NCBI GenBank assembly: GCA_956465555.1
Contig: OY101116.1
Coordinates: 3,286,001-3,350,000, forward strand
Length of the DNA stretch: 64,000 nucleotides
Origin: Nitzschia sp. pyKryTriq1
Taxonomy: Eukaryota; Bacillariophyta; Bacillariophyceae; Bacillariales; Bacillariaceae
Direction: 5' to 3'
In this document: positions 9,308 through 17,632 of the stretch, piece by piece
Numbering within the stretch: position 1 is the first letter of the stretch
Layout of the letters: the number at the start of each line of letters is the position of its first letter
The notes under the pieces: model-generated
The model's database searches: none
Told to the model about the DNA's origin: nothing
Seen by the model: the letters and a program-made list of their open reading frames with translations, nothing else
Made by a program: the position numbers and the translations under genes

Positions 9308-12265
9308 CTATTTTCCTGCAAGGGCGATATCTTGCAGGCGGAAGAATAACGTTTCTAGGTCGCTGCACTCAGTTTCCCCATTCTTGTCGTCTGTGGAAGC
9401 GTGGGCGTTGATGGCAAAGACAAAGGCCCTGGTACCTTCCTCCCATAAGTTGAGTCGACGTCGCTCCACCAGCAGAGTAGCCGTATCGGAACTTGCAACG
9501 AAGACCTTGTTAGCATCACTTTCGGCGCCTGATCCAATTATTTGTTCTCCCAAGCGACCCGTAAGGGAACTGCTTACAACAGCAGAAGTCATCGCCAGCT
9601 CACTCGTAGCAGAGGGATTTGTTACAAAATATTGGATTTCGACTTCGGCAAATATGCTTTGAAGTCCGATTTGATCAGTCTTCAATGATACCAAGTTCAA
9701 CGAACCGTAGTCCTGACCGAGTGTCAGAGTCGAAGAAGTTTCTTCTACTCGGCAGTAGGGGTCAATCAGAATGCGTTGGATTCGTTCCCCTTGCTTTCGA
9801 CCATTTTCATCCACTGCCTCAATCAGAACCTCAAAGAAGTCGGCCGGGCTCATCACATGAACGATATCACCGATGCTAACCGCTTGTTCGACATAAATTT
9901 TTAAATCGCGGTCCCGGATAGTAATATAGACTTCTTCATCGTGACTACTCGTATCGCCGGTGGAGAAATAGTCATTGCAATGCGCTGGTTCTAAGGGACG
10001 ACTCGCACTGGTACGGGAAACTGTCGAGCAAGCTTTTCCGGTATAGTTGAACGCCAGACTTCGAAGTAGCACTCCTTCGCCGGGACATTTTATGATGGAA
10101 GCGGGTTGTATATTTTCACAATCTTGCGTTTCGAGTCCATCCGTCACTCGGCATTGAATATGGGCTTGTATTGCGCAGGAAGACTGACTCGAGTGGTTCT
10201 CTATTATGTCAGCATGGCTTGGCTCGTCGCTCGTATCTTCAATTTCGAGTAATTTCTCCTCGTCTTGTGTATTATTGAATGTTTCCTCAACAACTAGTTC
10301 TATGTCGGAATGGATCAAAGAGGATCGGAGAGAGAACGTATTGAAGTTGAGCTCCTCGGTATTAGTGCACGCTTCTCCAACATCCATAATAAGGGAAGAG
10401 TCAACAGTCAACGATGCTGAGTACTGGGTCCCAGTGCATCGTTCAACAGCTGATGGCATCGTGTATTTGATGCACTCTTCCGGCTTCAAAATTCGTGGGG
10501 CGGTTTCTCCCAAGAGATTGTCTTTGGCATTATTTAGATCGAATTCCATTCCAAAAAGAATCAGATCATTGGCATTGTCTTTGTTGCAAGCATTGGCTTC
10601 AAATAGGACATCAACGAAACAATCATGAACATCCGTCGCATCGCAGCTGTAGCCGACGAAGTCGAGCGAGCCATATGTTGCCATCAACGTCAGATAGCCT
10701 GTACCATCGCAGCTTGCATCAATAGTTTGTGTCTGTAGAACAGTATTCGAACCATCCGTGGAAAACACAGTCACAGTGAATGTATCTGGTAGGCATCCTC
10801 CGTCGACGTCGCTAATATGTATCACACCACCAAGGTCCCGGATACCGTTGAAGAATATATTGTTCATGTTATCCCCTGCTGTCACGACAAACCGGGCAGA
10901 GCCCTTGGTCTCGAGGTTATCAAGACACTGATCTGGATCCCCTTGGTAGTCATCGCATGATCCCCCAGTATAGGAGAAGATGAGTTGCCTTGCACACTCC
11001 GAGCACTGACAAACGAGATTTCGTTCTTCGACGATGTCTACACAATCCAAATCTTGCGCATTGCTTGTGATACATCCAAGTTCAATGTTGCTGGAGCAAT
11101 CTTGGGTCTGAAATTGTGGCGAAGTTGTCTGTGATATGGGCACTCCAGTTGGCGAAGAGCTAGGTTGTAGGCTAGGAGCCGCAGTGGGGGGCATGGTCAC
11201 AATTTCCCAGCCAAACTTCATCGCATCCACGTCTTGGCAAGTTATGACACTGTTTAAGGAAGTACCTCCTCCTGCGGTTGCCCTCGCAAAGTACTGACCG
11301 CTTTCGCATACTTCAACAACTTCGCGTTCGGATGTTTTATAACATTCATTGGGTCCGAGCACTAAGCCATCCGATGGAGTCTTACCCGTTACAAGGTCTT
11401 TTGTATCTCCATTCAATTCGAAACTCAGCGAAAGTAGGGTTTGATCGATCGACCCAATATTGCAGGTGTCAATTTCATAAAGCACATCTATAAAGCAGTT
11501 GTGCACGTCATCGACTTCACAACTGTAACCCACGAAGTCTAGTGAGCCATAGGACTTAAGTAGGTGCAACCCTCCACCCTCGCAAGAAGAATCGACGGAA
11601 ACTGCTTGTAAAATTTTGTCGCCCTGCAAATTTGTAAGTTGGACGCTCATCGCACGAGGAAGACATGAAGCATCGCTTCGCGCCAAGATGACTTGCGAAT
11701 TAGGGCTAACATCCTCGATGTATAAAATATCAGTAGGCTCATTTGCATTCGAGATCATAATTCTTGAAGCAGAGTCTGGACCGCTGCCGATGTCTTGACA
11801 CCCATCAAAATCATTGCATGGGCTACCAGTGTATGTGAAAATGATTTCTCTTGCGCACCCAGAACAAGAGCAGCGCAATTGATCCTCGGCTGCGATTTCT
11901 TTGCATGATGCACTATCTCGTCCAAACATGCACGAAAGCTCGAGATCAATTTGGCATCGACCCGTAGGCGTATTTGTTCCTGGCATAGTATTACTCGGAG
12001 TGGGAGTTGGCATGATAAGCTTTGAAGATGGAGAATTTGTCGGAGCCTTTGTAGGTACTGAAGCAGGGAGACTAGAAATCGCTTGGAGAAAGACACCCCA
12101 ATATTCCTCGTTCTCAATAGCTCGTATCTGATCCGAGCGCGGACCCGACCACTTCTCCTCGTACCTCAAAGCCCTTCGTTGCTCTAGTAGAGTTTGTGCT
12201 TCGATGGAATTTCGGTAGCCAGAGGCAAAGAGCAGAGATGCCCAAAACAAGTAGCTTTGGCTCAT
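9308..12265 (-). CDS. Large secreted protein with three Cys-rich repeats
   Basis: About 985 aa from the Met at 12265 (or 991 from 12283). It starts with a signal peptide (MSQSYLFWASLLFASG...). Three repeats of roughly 250-290 residues follow, at about 105-360, 390-650 and 695-985 of the longer form. Repeats 1 and 2 share the block C-x-I-x-LxC, C-x-C-x-x-C-A-R-[EQ]-[IL]-IF-[TS]-YTG-x-x-C, then YGSLDFVGYSC and a D-V-H-[ND]-CF-[IV]-DVL element. Repeat 3 is more diverged (SLAFNYTG, YGSLNLVSL) and has lost several Cys. Pro/Thr-rich linkers (PTPTPS, PTAAPSLQPSSSPTG), typical of diatom surface proteins, separate the modules. No catalytic motif is seen; an extracellular or frustule/cell-coat role is inferred. 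There is no intron across nearly 3 kb. Confidence 0.75.
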   Translation of the reverse strand: MSQSYLFWASLLFASGYRNSIEAQTLLEQRRALRYEEKWSGPRSDQIRAIENEEYWGVFLQAISSLPASVPTKAPTNSPSSKLIMPTPTPSNTMPGTNTPTGRCQIDLELSCMFGRDSASCKEIAAEDQLRCSCSGCAREIIFTYTGSPCNDFDGCQDIGSGPDSASRIMISNANEPTDILYIEDVSPNSQVILARSDASCLPRAMSVQLTNLQGDKILQAVSVDSSCEGGGLHLLKSYGSLDFVGYSCEVDDVHNCFIDVLYEIDTCNIGSIDQTLLSLSFELNGDTKDLVTGKTPSDGLVLGPNECYKTSEREVVEVCESGQYFARATAGGGTSLNSVITCQDVDAMKFGWEIVTMPPTAAPSLQPSSSPTGVPISQTTSPQFQTQDCSSNIELGCITSNAQDLDCVDIVEERNLVCQCSECARQLIFSYTGGSCDDYQGDPDQCLDNLETKGSARFVVTAGDNMNNIFFNGIRDLGGVIHISDVDGGCLPDTFTVTVFSTDGSNTVLQTQTIDASCDGTGYLTLMATYGSLDFVGYSCDATDVHDCFVDVLFEANACNKDNANDLILFGMEFDLNNAKDNLLGETAPRILKPEECIKYTMPSAVERCTGTQYSASLTVDSSLIMDVGEACTNTEELNFNTFSLRSSLIHSDIELVVEETFNNTQDEEKLLEIEDTSDEPSHADIIENHSSQSSCAIQAHIQCRVTDGLETQDCENIQPASIIKCPGEGVLLRSLAFNYTGKACSTVSRTSASRPLEPAHCNDYFSTGDTSSHDEEVYITIRDRDLKIYVEQAVSIGDIVHVMSPADFFEVLIEAVDENGRKQGERIQRILIDPYCRVEETSSTLTLGQDYGSLNLVSLKTDQIGLQSIFAEVEIQYFVTNPSATSELAMTSAVVSSSLTGRLGEQIIGSGAESDANKVFVASSDTATLLVERRRLNLWEEGTRAFVFAINAHASTDDKNGETECSDLETLFFRLQDIALAGK

Positions 12266-12283
12266 TTTTTCTCCAGTCTCCAC

Positions 12284-12858
12284 ACTTATATCAGCTCAAG
12301 CACGAAGCAAAGCCGCACACCTGGTCTTATTATTGTCTTTTTCCTTGTTTCTCCAAAGGGGGTCTTCATGGTCCTTGGTGGCCAAAAGTGTGTTCATTTT
12401 TAGAACTTCGTCGCCAAATTGTGAACTACCCGGAGTACAATTTTCCTAAAGTAAGTACATATATACGTGTATGTTTATCCGCATACCATTCTGTGACCAT
12501 CGTTTGATAAATAAATTTCATGTGTATGACTTGATTACTTATTCATCATCAGCGGGGCGGGTTATTTTATTTTAAAGTATTACGACGCGCGAACGCGCAA
12601 CTACGACGACTCGTAGGACTGATTCATTCTTCGGGCCCGCCCAAGGACGAATGCCGAAGTAGACTTCGTCAGTCGATTAATTTGGTGAAAGTGAAACATT
12701 GCCAGACAGGTACTGTAGTTACTACAACACGTGTTCTCGCCTGGGCACAGTGTGAGGCGTGTACGTTTTTGGGTTTTGCGAGGTTTCTCCGTGCTTTAGG
12801 GGTCACCACGAGCTATTGCGCGGCCGTCTTGCTCCTGGACTACGACGACTCCTCCACG
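12284..12858. other. Intergenic region before the triplicated element
   Basis: No supported gene. It contains a promoter-side AT stretch (12290-12560) and then a GC-richer stretch with the word ACGACGACTC at 12602 and 12842. The left 9-bp repeat of the inserted element begins at 12859. Confidence 0.6.
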
Positions 12859-12916
12859 AACGGAACGGTAATGACCATTTCGCGTCCGCAGGGCGCAGAA
12901 ATTTTTTATGCGAGTA

Positions 12917-13150
12917 CATTCGAGCACGCGATAGCGCTAGTAATAGACATTGTTGTACATTCGAGCACGCGATAGCGCTAGTAATAGACATTGTTGTACA
13001 TTCGAGCACGCGATAGCGCTAGTAATAGACATTGTTGTACATTCGAGCACGCGATAGCGCTAGTAATAGACATTGTTGTACATTCGAGCACGCGATAGCG
13101 CTAGTAATAGACATTGTTGTACATTCATTCACGCGATAGCGCTAGTAATA
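12917..13150. repeat. 41-bp tandem array, unit 1
   Basis: Six copies (the last partial and diverged) of a 41-bp unit CATTCGAGCACGCGATAGCG...GTTGTA, starting at 12917, 12958, 12999, 13040, 13081 and 13122. Each contains the palindrome TAGCGCTA. The last copy carries the stop codon and final residues of the neighbouring ORF. Confidence 0.95.
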
Positions 13151-13988
13151 GGTGCAGAAGTTCATTTTTTGAAGACTGACCAACCTTGAATACTCTTCCA
13201 GTCCTCTCGTCCTTGTAGTGCAACGGAAGATTGGGAGGTGGAATGAGGCACTTTACGTGCTGGTTTGTGGCCCTGAACCACTTCTTGCAGCTGCTGCAAG
13301 GGTAGCTGCAAGTGTCGAGGTATTTGTGTAAAGGCCGGGAATAGCAAAGCATGGGGAATTCAACCCATTTCGCCTTTTGCGTATCGACATTGGTGCTAGT
13401 CTTACAGTGGGGACATACCGGCTTGTAATTCTCAATAATGAGATGGGGAAGCCAAACAGCACTGGGTCTGACATAATAGTCAGATGCTGCCACTTTCTTT
13501 CTTCGTGGCCCGATTGTGGGCTTCTGTACCAGCACGTTTCGCCAATCTCGGTAGAATTCCTCGGAAGATCCCTCATCAATCATTCGTCGATAAACTACAA
13601 AATGCTCCATCTGGGCATCACTGCATCTTTTTTTGGTTGTAGTAGTAGTAGTAGTAGGTGCTGGAGTCGGGAATGCCGTGGTGGTAGTGGCAGGTACGGG
13701 GGGTACAGTGGGAGGCACAGGCGTGGCGGCAGGTTCAGCAGGCTCAGTACTCATGGCTAAATCTTCCGTGGCATTACATTCTGCCATAACATCTTCTTCG
13801 TCGTCATCATCTTGTGCTCCAGGACTTGGCAAAAGGTTCTCAAAGAATTGCTGGACTGCTGTGGGCGAAAGATGCCGAGGAATTGCAGCCTTCCGTGCAG
13901 CCTCTTTGGCAGCATAACGAGCCCACGACTGTTCTTCATAGTCATGGACATCATCAAATATCATTGATGGAGGCAAGGGTAGCCTCAT
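13125..13988 (-). CDS. Element ORF, 287 aa, Cys-pair domain protein (copy 1)
   Basis: The N-terminal third is acidic/Ala-rich (MRLPLPPSMIFDDVHDYEEQ), followed by a Pro/Thr-rich linker with a run of Thr encoded by a GTA/GTT microsatellite on the + strand. The C-terminal half has VWLPHLIIENYKPVCPHC, later CSYPCSSCKKWFRATNQ, i.e. two CxxC knuckles about 40 residues apart, preceded by a WLPHL lead. This resembles the zinc-binding DUF6729-type region found in N-terminal parts of transposon-encoded proteins; that link is from memory and not verified. The frame ends inside the 41-bp array (LLLALSRE then stop). The leader just upstream on the minus strand is a (CAA)n tract. Expression is unknown; the intact frame in three identical copies is expected whether or not it is used. 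Confidence 0.6.
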   Translation of the reverse strand: MRLPLPPSMIFDDVHDYEEQSWARYAAKEAARKAAIPRHLSPTAVQQFFENLLPSPGAQDDDDEEDVMAECNATEDLAMSTEPAEPAATPVPPTVPPVPATTTTAFPTPAPTTTTTTTKKRCSDAQMEHFVVYRRMIDEGSSEEFYRDWRNVLVQKPTIGPRRKKVAASDYYVRPSAVWLPHLIIENYKPVCPHCKTSTNVDTQKAKWVEFPMLCYSRPLHKYLDTCSYPCSSCKKWFRATNQHVKCLIPPPNLPLHYKDERTGRVFKVGQSSKNELLHLLLALSRE

Positions 13989-14215
13989 TCTTAGGTTGTT
14001 GTTGTTGTTGTTGTTGCCGTTGCTTTCTATTTGTATTGTATTGTTGTTTTGTGTTGTTGTGTTATGATGGACGTCAGTGTTGATAATGCTCGAGATTCCA
14101 GATACCCGACACGGTCGGTAATACAGTATGATATCTGGATTCGCATTAGTCGATCTGCAATAACGTGAGTGTCACCGTTATCCTGGAACTACAGAGTCGC
14201 GGGACACACTAAAAA

Positions 14216-14315
14216 TTTTGACACTTTGGAATAAAGTATAAACCCGTTTTTGTAATCGTAGAGTTAGTCGTGAGCTATTTATTTTGACACTCTGGAATAA
14301 AGTATAAACCCGTTT
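14216..14315. repeat. 34-bp direct repeats in distal part of unit 1
   Basis: TTTTGACACTYTGGAATAAA... occurs at 14216..14249 and 14282..14315 with one mismatch. The same pair recurs at +1,485 and +2,970 in the other units. Together with the 41-bp array, this gives each unit repetitive sub-terminal DNA on both sides. Confidence 0.9.
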
Positions 14316-14401
14316 CAGGATTTTCGGACGTGAAAAAAAGACTCCCAACGGGGTAATGACCATTTCGCGTCCGCAGGGCGCAGAAATTTTTTATGCGAGT
14401 A

Positions 14402-14635
14402 CATTCGAGCACGCGATAGCGCTAGTAATAGACATTGTTGTACATTCGAGCACGCGATAGCGCTAGTAATAGACATTGTTGTACATTCGAGCACGCGATA
14501 GCGCTAGTAATAGACATTGTTGTACATTCGAGCACGCGATAGCGCTAGTAATAGACATTGTTGTACATTCGAGCACGCGATAGCGCTAGTAATAGACATT
14601 GTTGTACATTCATTCACGCGATAGCGCTAGTAATA
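14402..14635. repeat. 41-bp tandem array, unit 2
   Basis: Exact copy of the array at 12917..13150, shifted by 1,485 bp, with the same number of repeats and the same diverged last copy. Confidence 0.95.
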
Positions 14636-15473
14636 GGTGCAGAAGTTCATTTTTTGAAGACTGACCAACCTTGAATACTCTTCCAGTCCTCTCGTCCTTG
14701 TAGTGCAACGGAAGATTGGGAGGTGGAATGAGGCACTTTACGTGCTGGTTTGTGGCCCTGAACCACTTCTTGCAGCTGCTGCAAGGGTAGCTGCAAGTGT
14801 CGAGGTATTTGTGTAAAGGCCGGGAATAGCAAAGCATGGGGAATTCAACCCATTTCGCCTTTTGCGTATCGACATTGGTGCTAGTCTTACAGTGGGGACA
14901 TACCGGCTTGTAATTCTCAATAATGAGATGGGGAAGCCAAACAGCACTGGGTCTGACATAATAGTCAGATGCTGCCACTTTCTTTCTTCGTGGCCCGATT
15001 GTGGGCTTCTGTACCAGCACGTTTCGCCAATCTCGGTAGAATTCCTCGGAAGATCCCTCATCAATCATTCGTCGATAAACTACAAAATGCTCCATCTGGG
15101 CATCACTGCATCTTTTTTTGGTTGTAGTAGTAGTAGTAGTAGGTGCTGGAGTCGGGAATGCCGTGGTGGTAGTGGCAGGTACGGGGGGTACAGTGGGAGG
15201 CACAGGCGTGGCGGCAGGTTCAGCAGGCTCAGTACTCATGGCTAAATCTTCCGTGGCATTACATTCTGCCATAACATCTTCTTCGTCGTCATCATCTTGT
15301 GCTCCAGGACTTGGCAAAAGGTTCTCAAAGAATTGCTGGACTGCTGTGGGCGAAAGATGCCGAGGAATTGCAGCCTTCCGTGCAGCCTCTTTGGCAGCAT
15401 AACGAGCCCACGACTGTTCTTCATAGTCATGGACATCATCAAATATCATTGATGGAGGCAAGGGTAGCCTCAT
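14610..15473 (-). CDS. Element ORF, 287 aa, Cys-pair domain protein (copy 2)
   Basis: Identical protein to the ORF at 13125..13988, including the poly-Thr linker, the two CxxC knuckles and the C-terminus inside the 41-bp array. The lack of any substitution argues for very recent duplication or ongoing gene conversion. Confidence 0.6.
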   Translation of the reverse strand: MRLPLPPSMIFDDVHDYEEQSWARYAAKEAARKAAIPRHLSPTAVQQFFENLLPSPGAQDDDDEEDVMAECNATEDLAMSTEPAEPAATPVPPTVPPVPATTTTAFPTPAPTTTTTTTKKRCSDAQMEHFVVYRRMIDEGSSEEFYRDWRNVLVQKPTIGPRRKKVAASDYYVRPSAVWLPHLIIENYKPVCPHCKTSTNVDTQKAKWVEFPMLCYSRPLHKYLDTCSYPCSSCKKWFRATNQHVKCLIPPPNLPLHYKDERTGRVFKVGQSSKNELLHLLLALSRE

Positions 15474-15886
15474 TCTTAGGTTGTTGTTGTTGTTGTTGTT
15501 GCCGTTGCTTTCTATTTGTATTGTATTGTTGTTTTGTGTTGTTGTGTTATGATGGACGTCAGTGTTGATAATGCTCGAGATTCCAGATACCCGACACGGT
15601 CGGTAATACAGTATGATATCTGGATTCGCATTAGTCGATCTGCAATAACGTGAGTGTCACCGTTATCCTGGAACTACAGAGTCGCGGGACACACTAAAAA
15701 TTTTGACACTTTGGAATAAAGTATAAACCCGTTTTTGTAATCGTAGAGTTAGTCGTGAGCTATTTATTTTGACACTCTGGAATAAAGTATAAACCCGTTT
15801 CAGGATTTTCGGACGTGAAAAAAAGACTCCCAACGGGGTAATGACCATTTCGCGTCCGCAGGGCGCAGAAATTTTTTATGCGAGTA

Positions 15887-16120
15887 CATTCGAGCACGCG
15901 ATAGCGCTAGTAATAGACATTGTTGTACATTCGAGCACGCGATAGCGCTAGTAATAGACATTGTTGTACATTCGAGCACGCGATAGCGCTAGTAATAGAC
16001 ATTGTTGTACATTCGAGCACGCGATAGCGCTAGTAATAGACATTGTTGTACATTCGAGCACGCGATAGCGCTAGTAATAGACATTGTTGTACATTCATTC
16101 ACGCGATAGCGCTAGTAATA
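15887..16120. repeat. 41-bp tandem array, unit 3
   Basis: Exact copy of the arrays in units 1 and 2. Copy number is the same in all three, although such short arrays usually change length fast, which again points to recent amplification of the whole unit. Confidence 0.95.
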
Positions 16121-16958
16121 GGTGCAGAAGTTCATTTTTTGAAGACTGACCAACCTTGAATACTCTTCCAGTCCTCTCGTCCTTGTAGTGCAACGGAAGA
16201 TTGGGAGGTGGAATGAGGCACTTTACGTGCTGGTTTGTGGCCCTGAACCACTTCTTGCAGCTGCTGCAAGGGTAGCTGCAAGTGTCGAGGTATTTGTGTA
16301 AAGGCCGGGAATAGCAAAGCATGGGGAATTCAACCCATTTCGCCTTTTGCGTATCGACATTGGTGCTAGTCTTACAGTGGGGACATACCGGCTTGTAATT
16401 CTCAATAATGAGATGGGGAAGCCAAACAGCACTGGGTCTGACATAATAGTCAGATGCTGCCACTTTCTTTCTTCGTGGCCCGATTGTGGGCTTCTGTACC
16501 AGCACGTTTCGCCAATCTCGGTAGAATTCCTCGGAAGATCCCTCATCAATCATTCGTCGATAAACTACAAAATGCTCCATCTGGGCATCACTGCATCTTT
16601 TTTTGGTTGTAGTAGTAGTAGTAGTAGGTGCTGGAGTCGGGAATGCCGTGGTGGTAGTGGCAGGTACGGGGGGTACAGTGGGAGGCACAGGCGTGGCGGC
16701 AGGTTCAGCAGGCTCAGTACTCATGGCTAAATCTTCCGTGGCATTACATTCTGCCATAACATCTTCTTCGTCGTCATCATCTTGTGCTCCAGGACTTGGC
16801 AAAAGGTTCTCAAAGAATTGCTGGACTGCTGTGGGCGAAAGATGCCGAGGAATTGCAGCCTTCCGTGCAGCCTCTTTGGCAGCATAACGAGCCCACGACT
16901 GTTCTTCATAGTCATGGACATCATCAAATATCATTGATGGAGGCAAGGGTAGCCTCAT
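16095..16958 (-). CDS. Element ORF, 287 aa, Cys-pair domain protein (copy 3)
   Basis: Identical protein to copies 1 and 2. Its unit ends at 17316, followed by the right-hand AACGGAACG repeat and then unrelated sequence. Confidence 0.6.
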   Translation of the reverse strand: MRLPLPPSMIFDDVHDYEEQSWARYAAKEAARKAAIPRHLSPTAVQQFFENLLPSPGAQDDDDEEDVMAECNATEDLAMSTEPAEPAATPVPPTVPPVPATTTTAFPTPAPTTTTTTTKKRCSDAQMEHFVVYRRMIDEGSSEEFYRDWRNVLVQKPTIGPRRKKVAASDYYVRPSAVWLPHLIIENYKPVCPHCKTSTNVDTQKAKWVEFPMLCYSRPLHKYLDTCSYPCSSCKKWFRATNQHVKCLIPPPNLPLHYKDERTGRVFKVGQSSKNELLHLLLALSRE

Positions 16959-17325
16959 TCTTAGGTTGTTGTTGTTGTTGTTGTTGCCGTTGCTTTCTAT
17001 TTGTATTGTATTGTTGTTTTGTGTTGTTGTGTTATGATGGACGTCAGTGTTGATAATGCTCGAGATTCCAGATACCCGACACGGTCGGTAATACAGTATG
17101 ATATCTGGATTCGCATTAGTCGATCTGCAATAACGTGAGTGTCACCGTTATCCTGGAACTACAGAGTCGCGGGACACACTAAAAATTTTGACACTTTGGA
17201 ATAAAGTATAAACCCGTTTTTGTAATCGTAGAGTTAGTCGTGAGCTATTTATTTTGACACTCTGGAATAAAGTATAAACCCGTTTCAGGATTTTCGGACG
17301 TGAAAAAAAGACTCCCAACGGAACG

Positions 17326-17632
17326 CGATCGTGCGTGGTATCCATACGTACTCGTACCGGTACTCTGTACTGGTACTCTACGAGGCCTTGCACATCCCGT
17401 GTTTTTTTTTGTCCCTGGTGGGAGGCAGGTCGGCATGAATTTTTGATGTTGCTGTGACACATGGCTTCGCAAGTTCGTTGACATGAGCATGTATGGGAAC
17501 CCTCTCGGCTCGTTGTCACAACACCCCCTTCTTCACGCCTTGCAACACCGACATGATGGATCCCCGTGTCGACCGTCACAAAATTGAAATCGATACAAGA
17601 AAACACTACAGTAACAAAAACCTATTGCAACC
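17326..17632. other. Upstream region of the FAD oxidoreductase gene
   Basis: Short region with a few GTACCGGTAC words (17347-17380) and no gene. It must carry the promoter of the next gene, so insertion of the triplicated element placed it about 310 bp from that start codon. Confidence 0.5.

Larger units (their letters stand above)
12859..17325. mobile_element. Triplicated 1,485-bp element, probable non-autonomous DNA transposon in tandem
   Basis: Three head-to-tail copies with a period of exactly 1,485 bp (unit starts 12868, 14353, 15838) appear sequence-identical: every frame predicted in one copy recurs unchanged in the others. The block is bounded by the 9-bp direct repeat AACGGAACG (12859..12867 and 17317..17325). 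The outer ends, GTAATGACCATTTCGCGTCCG on the left and the complement of the right end, GGGAGTC(T)nCACGTCCG, share TTTC(G/A)CGTCCG as an imperfect inverted repeat at similar distance from each end. The two internal junctions read CTCCC-AACGGG-GTAATG, which is the 9-bp repeat with AAC deleted. A 9-bp target duplication fits Mutator-like elements, but the ORF does not prove a class. Each unit holds one ORF and one 41-bp array. No catalytic DDE region is visible, so movement in trans is inferred. Confidence 0.7.

Noticed and set aside
13633-13917. Val/Gly-rich + strand frame repeated three times within the tandem units
   Set aside because: Antisense of the poly-Thr and Pro/Thr linker of the 287-aa ORF; the minus-strand frame has the Cys-pair domain and is the better candidate.
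17148-17606. 152-codon minus-strand frame overlapping the right end of the triplicated element
   Set aside because: Joins the 34-bp direct repeats to unrelated flanking DNA by chance.
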